Source: Bacillota bacterium (GTDB taxonomy: Bacteria > Bacillota > Clostridia > Christensenellales > Aristaeellaceae). Taken from it: a DNA stretch of 42,015 nt. Numbering within the stretch: the first letter of the stretch is position 1; each line of letters starts with the position of its first letter. Under the pieces are notes generated by a model. The model was not told the origin of the DNA. It did no database searches and saw only the letters and a list, made by a program, of their open reading frames with translations. Location: contig JAEZQK010000013.1 in the NCBI GenBank assembly GCA_023413135.1, forward strand, positions 1 to 42,015, read 5' to 3'. The position numbers and the translations under genes were made by a program. This document shows, piece after piece, positions 41,719-42,015 of this stretch.

Positions 41719-41962
41719 CAACTACAGAAGTTATGGAATACCGGCAATGAATATGCCAGTGGGTGAGGACTGTAATTGCCTGCCTGTACCGGGATACACT
41801 TGTTCATCTTGCTTCCTCCCCCTCCGAGACGTGTATCCTGAGGGCTCCGCCCGAAGGATCTTGCTCTTGGTATATAAAAGTTTGCAGCAAAAGATCCTTC
41901 GGGCGGAGCCCTCAGGATGACAGACGGGCGGGGGGCTTGTTATTCCGTAACTTCTGTAGTTG
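41719..41962. repeat. MITE-like element sharing terminal repeats with copies 1 and 2 but with a different interior
   Basis: The ends CAACTACAGAAGTTATGGAA and TTCCGTAACTTCTGTAGTTG are the same terminal repeat as in the other two elements. The interior is different: a long hairpin of CCTGAGGGCTCCGCCCGAAG and its complement around about 41838-41920. The rest of the terminal 727-base non-coding stretch (about 40 bases each side) shows nothing else. Confidence 0.75.
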
Positions 41963-42015
41963 CCAGAGTACTGGGTAGGGCGGGGGCGGGCGTTCGCCGC
42001 CGGCATCCTACATAG

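Overview
The window looks like a contig from a Gram-positive, mid-to-high GC gut-type Clostridia member; Christensenellales or Oscillospirales is my guess, not shown. The reasons are strong AGGAGG ribosome binding sites with some GTG and TTG starts, CUT1 sugar transporters of the LplB/YtcP and MalFG type without their own ATPase, many AraC regulators, an LPxTG surface protein with its own sortase, and dispersed palindromic intergenic repeats. The contig starts and ends inside repeat elements, which probably explains where assembly stopped.

Layout. (1) 1-8350: a sugar or nucleoside-like utilisation locus. An AraC regulator and a nucleoside-hydrolase-like gene run leftward; two permeases, a solute-binding protein and two Gfo/Idh/MocA dehydrogenases run rightward from a divergent promoter region with a perfect palindrome. 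(2) 8400-10010: a toxin-antitoxin remnant (intact antitoxin, truncated toxin) and a PAS-AraC regulator. (3) 10466-17154: a PAS-only protein and five consecutive exported proteins of unknown function. (4) 17138-17734: a scar where the 3' ends of an AraC gene and an enolase-superfamily gene are fused head to head. (5) 17915-24476: a class D-like sortase translationally coupled to a 1575-residue LPQTG surface protein built from X2 modules, leucine-rich repeats and InlB-type repeats, then a further AraC regulator. (6) 25391-28553: a second sugar ABC transporter operon with a strong promoter and an internal attenuator after the binding protein. (7) 28872-41288: a pterin-metalloenzyme locus. It holds a Tat-exported four-cluster ferredoxin, a YdhV-type member of the aldehyde:ferredoxin oxidoreductase (AOR) family, a small partner protein, MobB, a THEP1-like NTPase, TatB-TatA-TatC, two MoeA-type proteins, MoaC, MoaA, a MOSC protein, MogA/MoaB and ModA. 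A structured leader that resembles a Moco/Tuco riboswitch precedes the ferredoxin gene. (8) 41289-42015: three palindromic elements, two of which share their terminal repeats with the element at 1-208.

How it fits together. Region 7 brings together metal oxyanion capture (ModA), pterin synthesis (MoaA, MoaC), metal insertion (MogA, MoeA types), a client metalloenzyme (YdhV-like) and the export machinery (TatABC) for its ferredoxin partner. This makes it the most coherent and interesting system in the window. MPT synthase (MoaD/MoaE), MobA and ModBC are not visible and must lie elsewhere if the pathway is complete.
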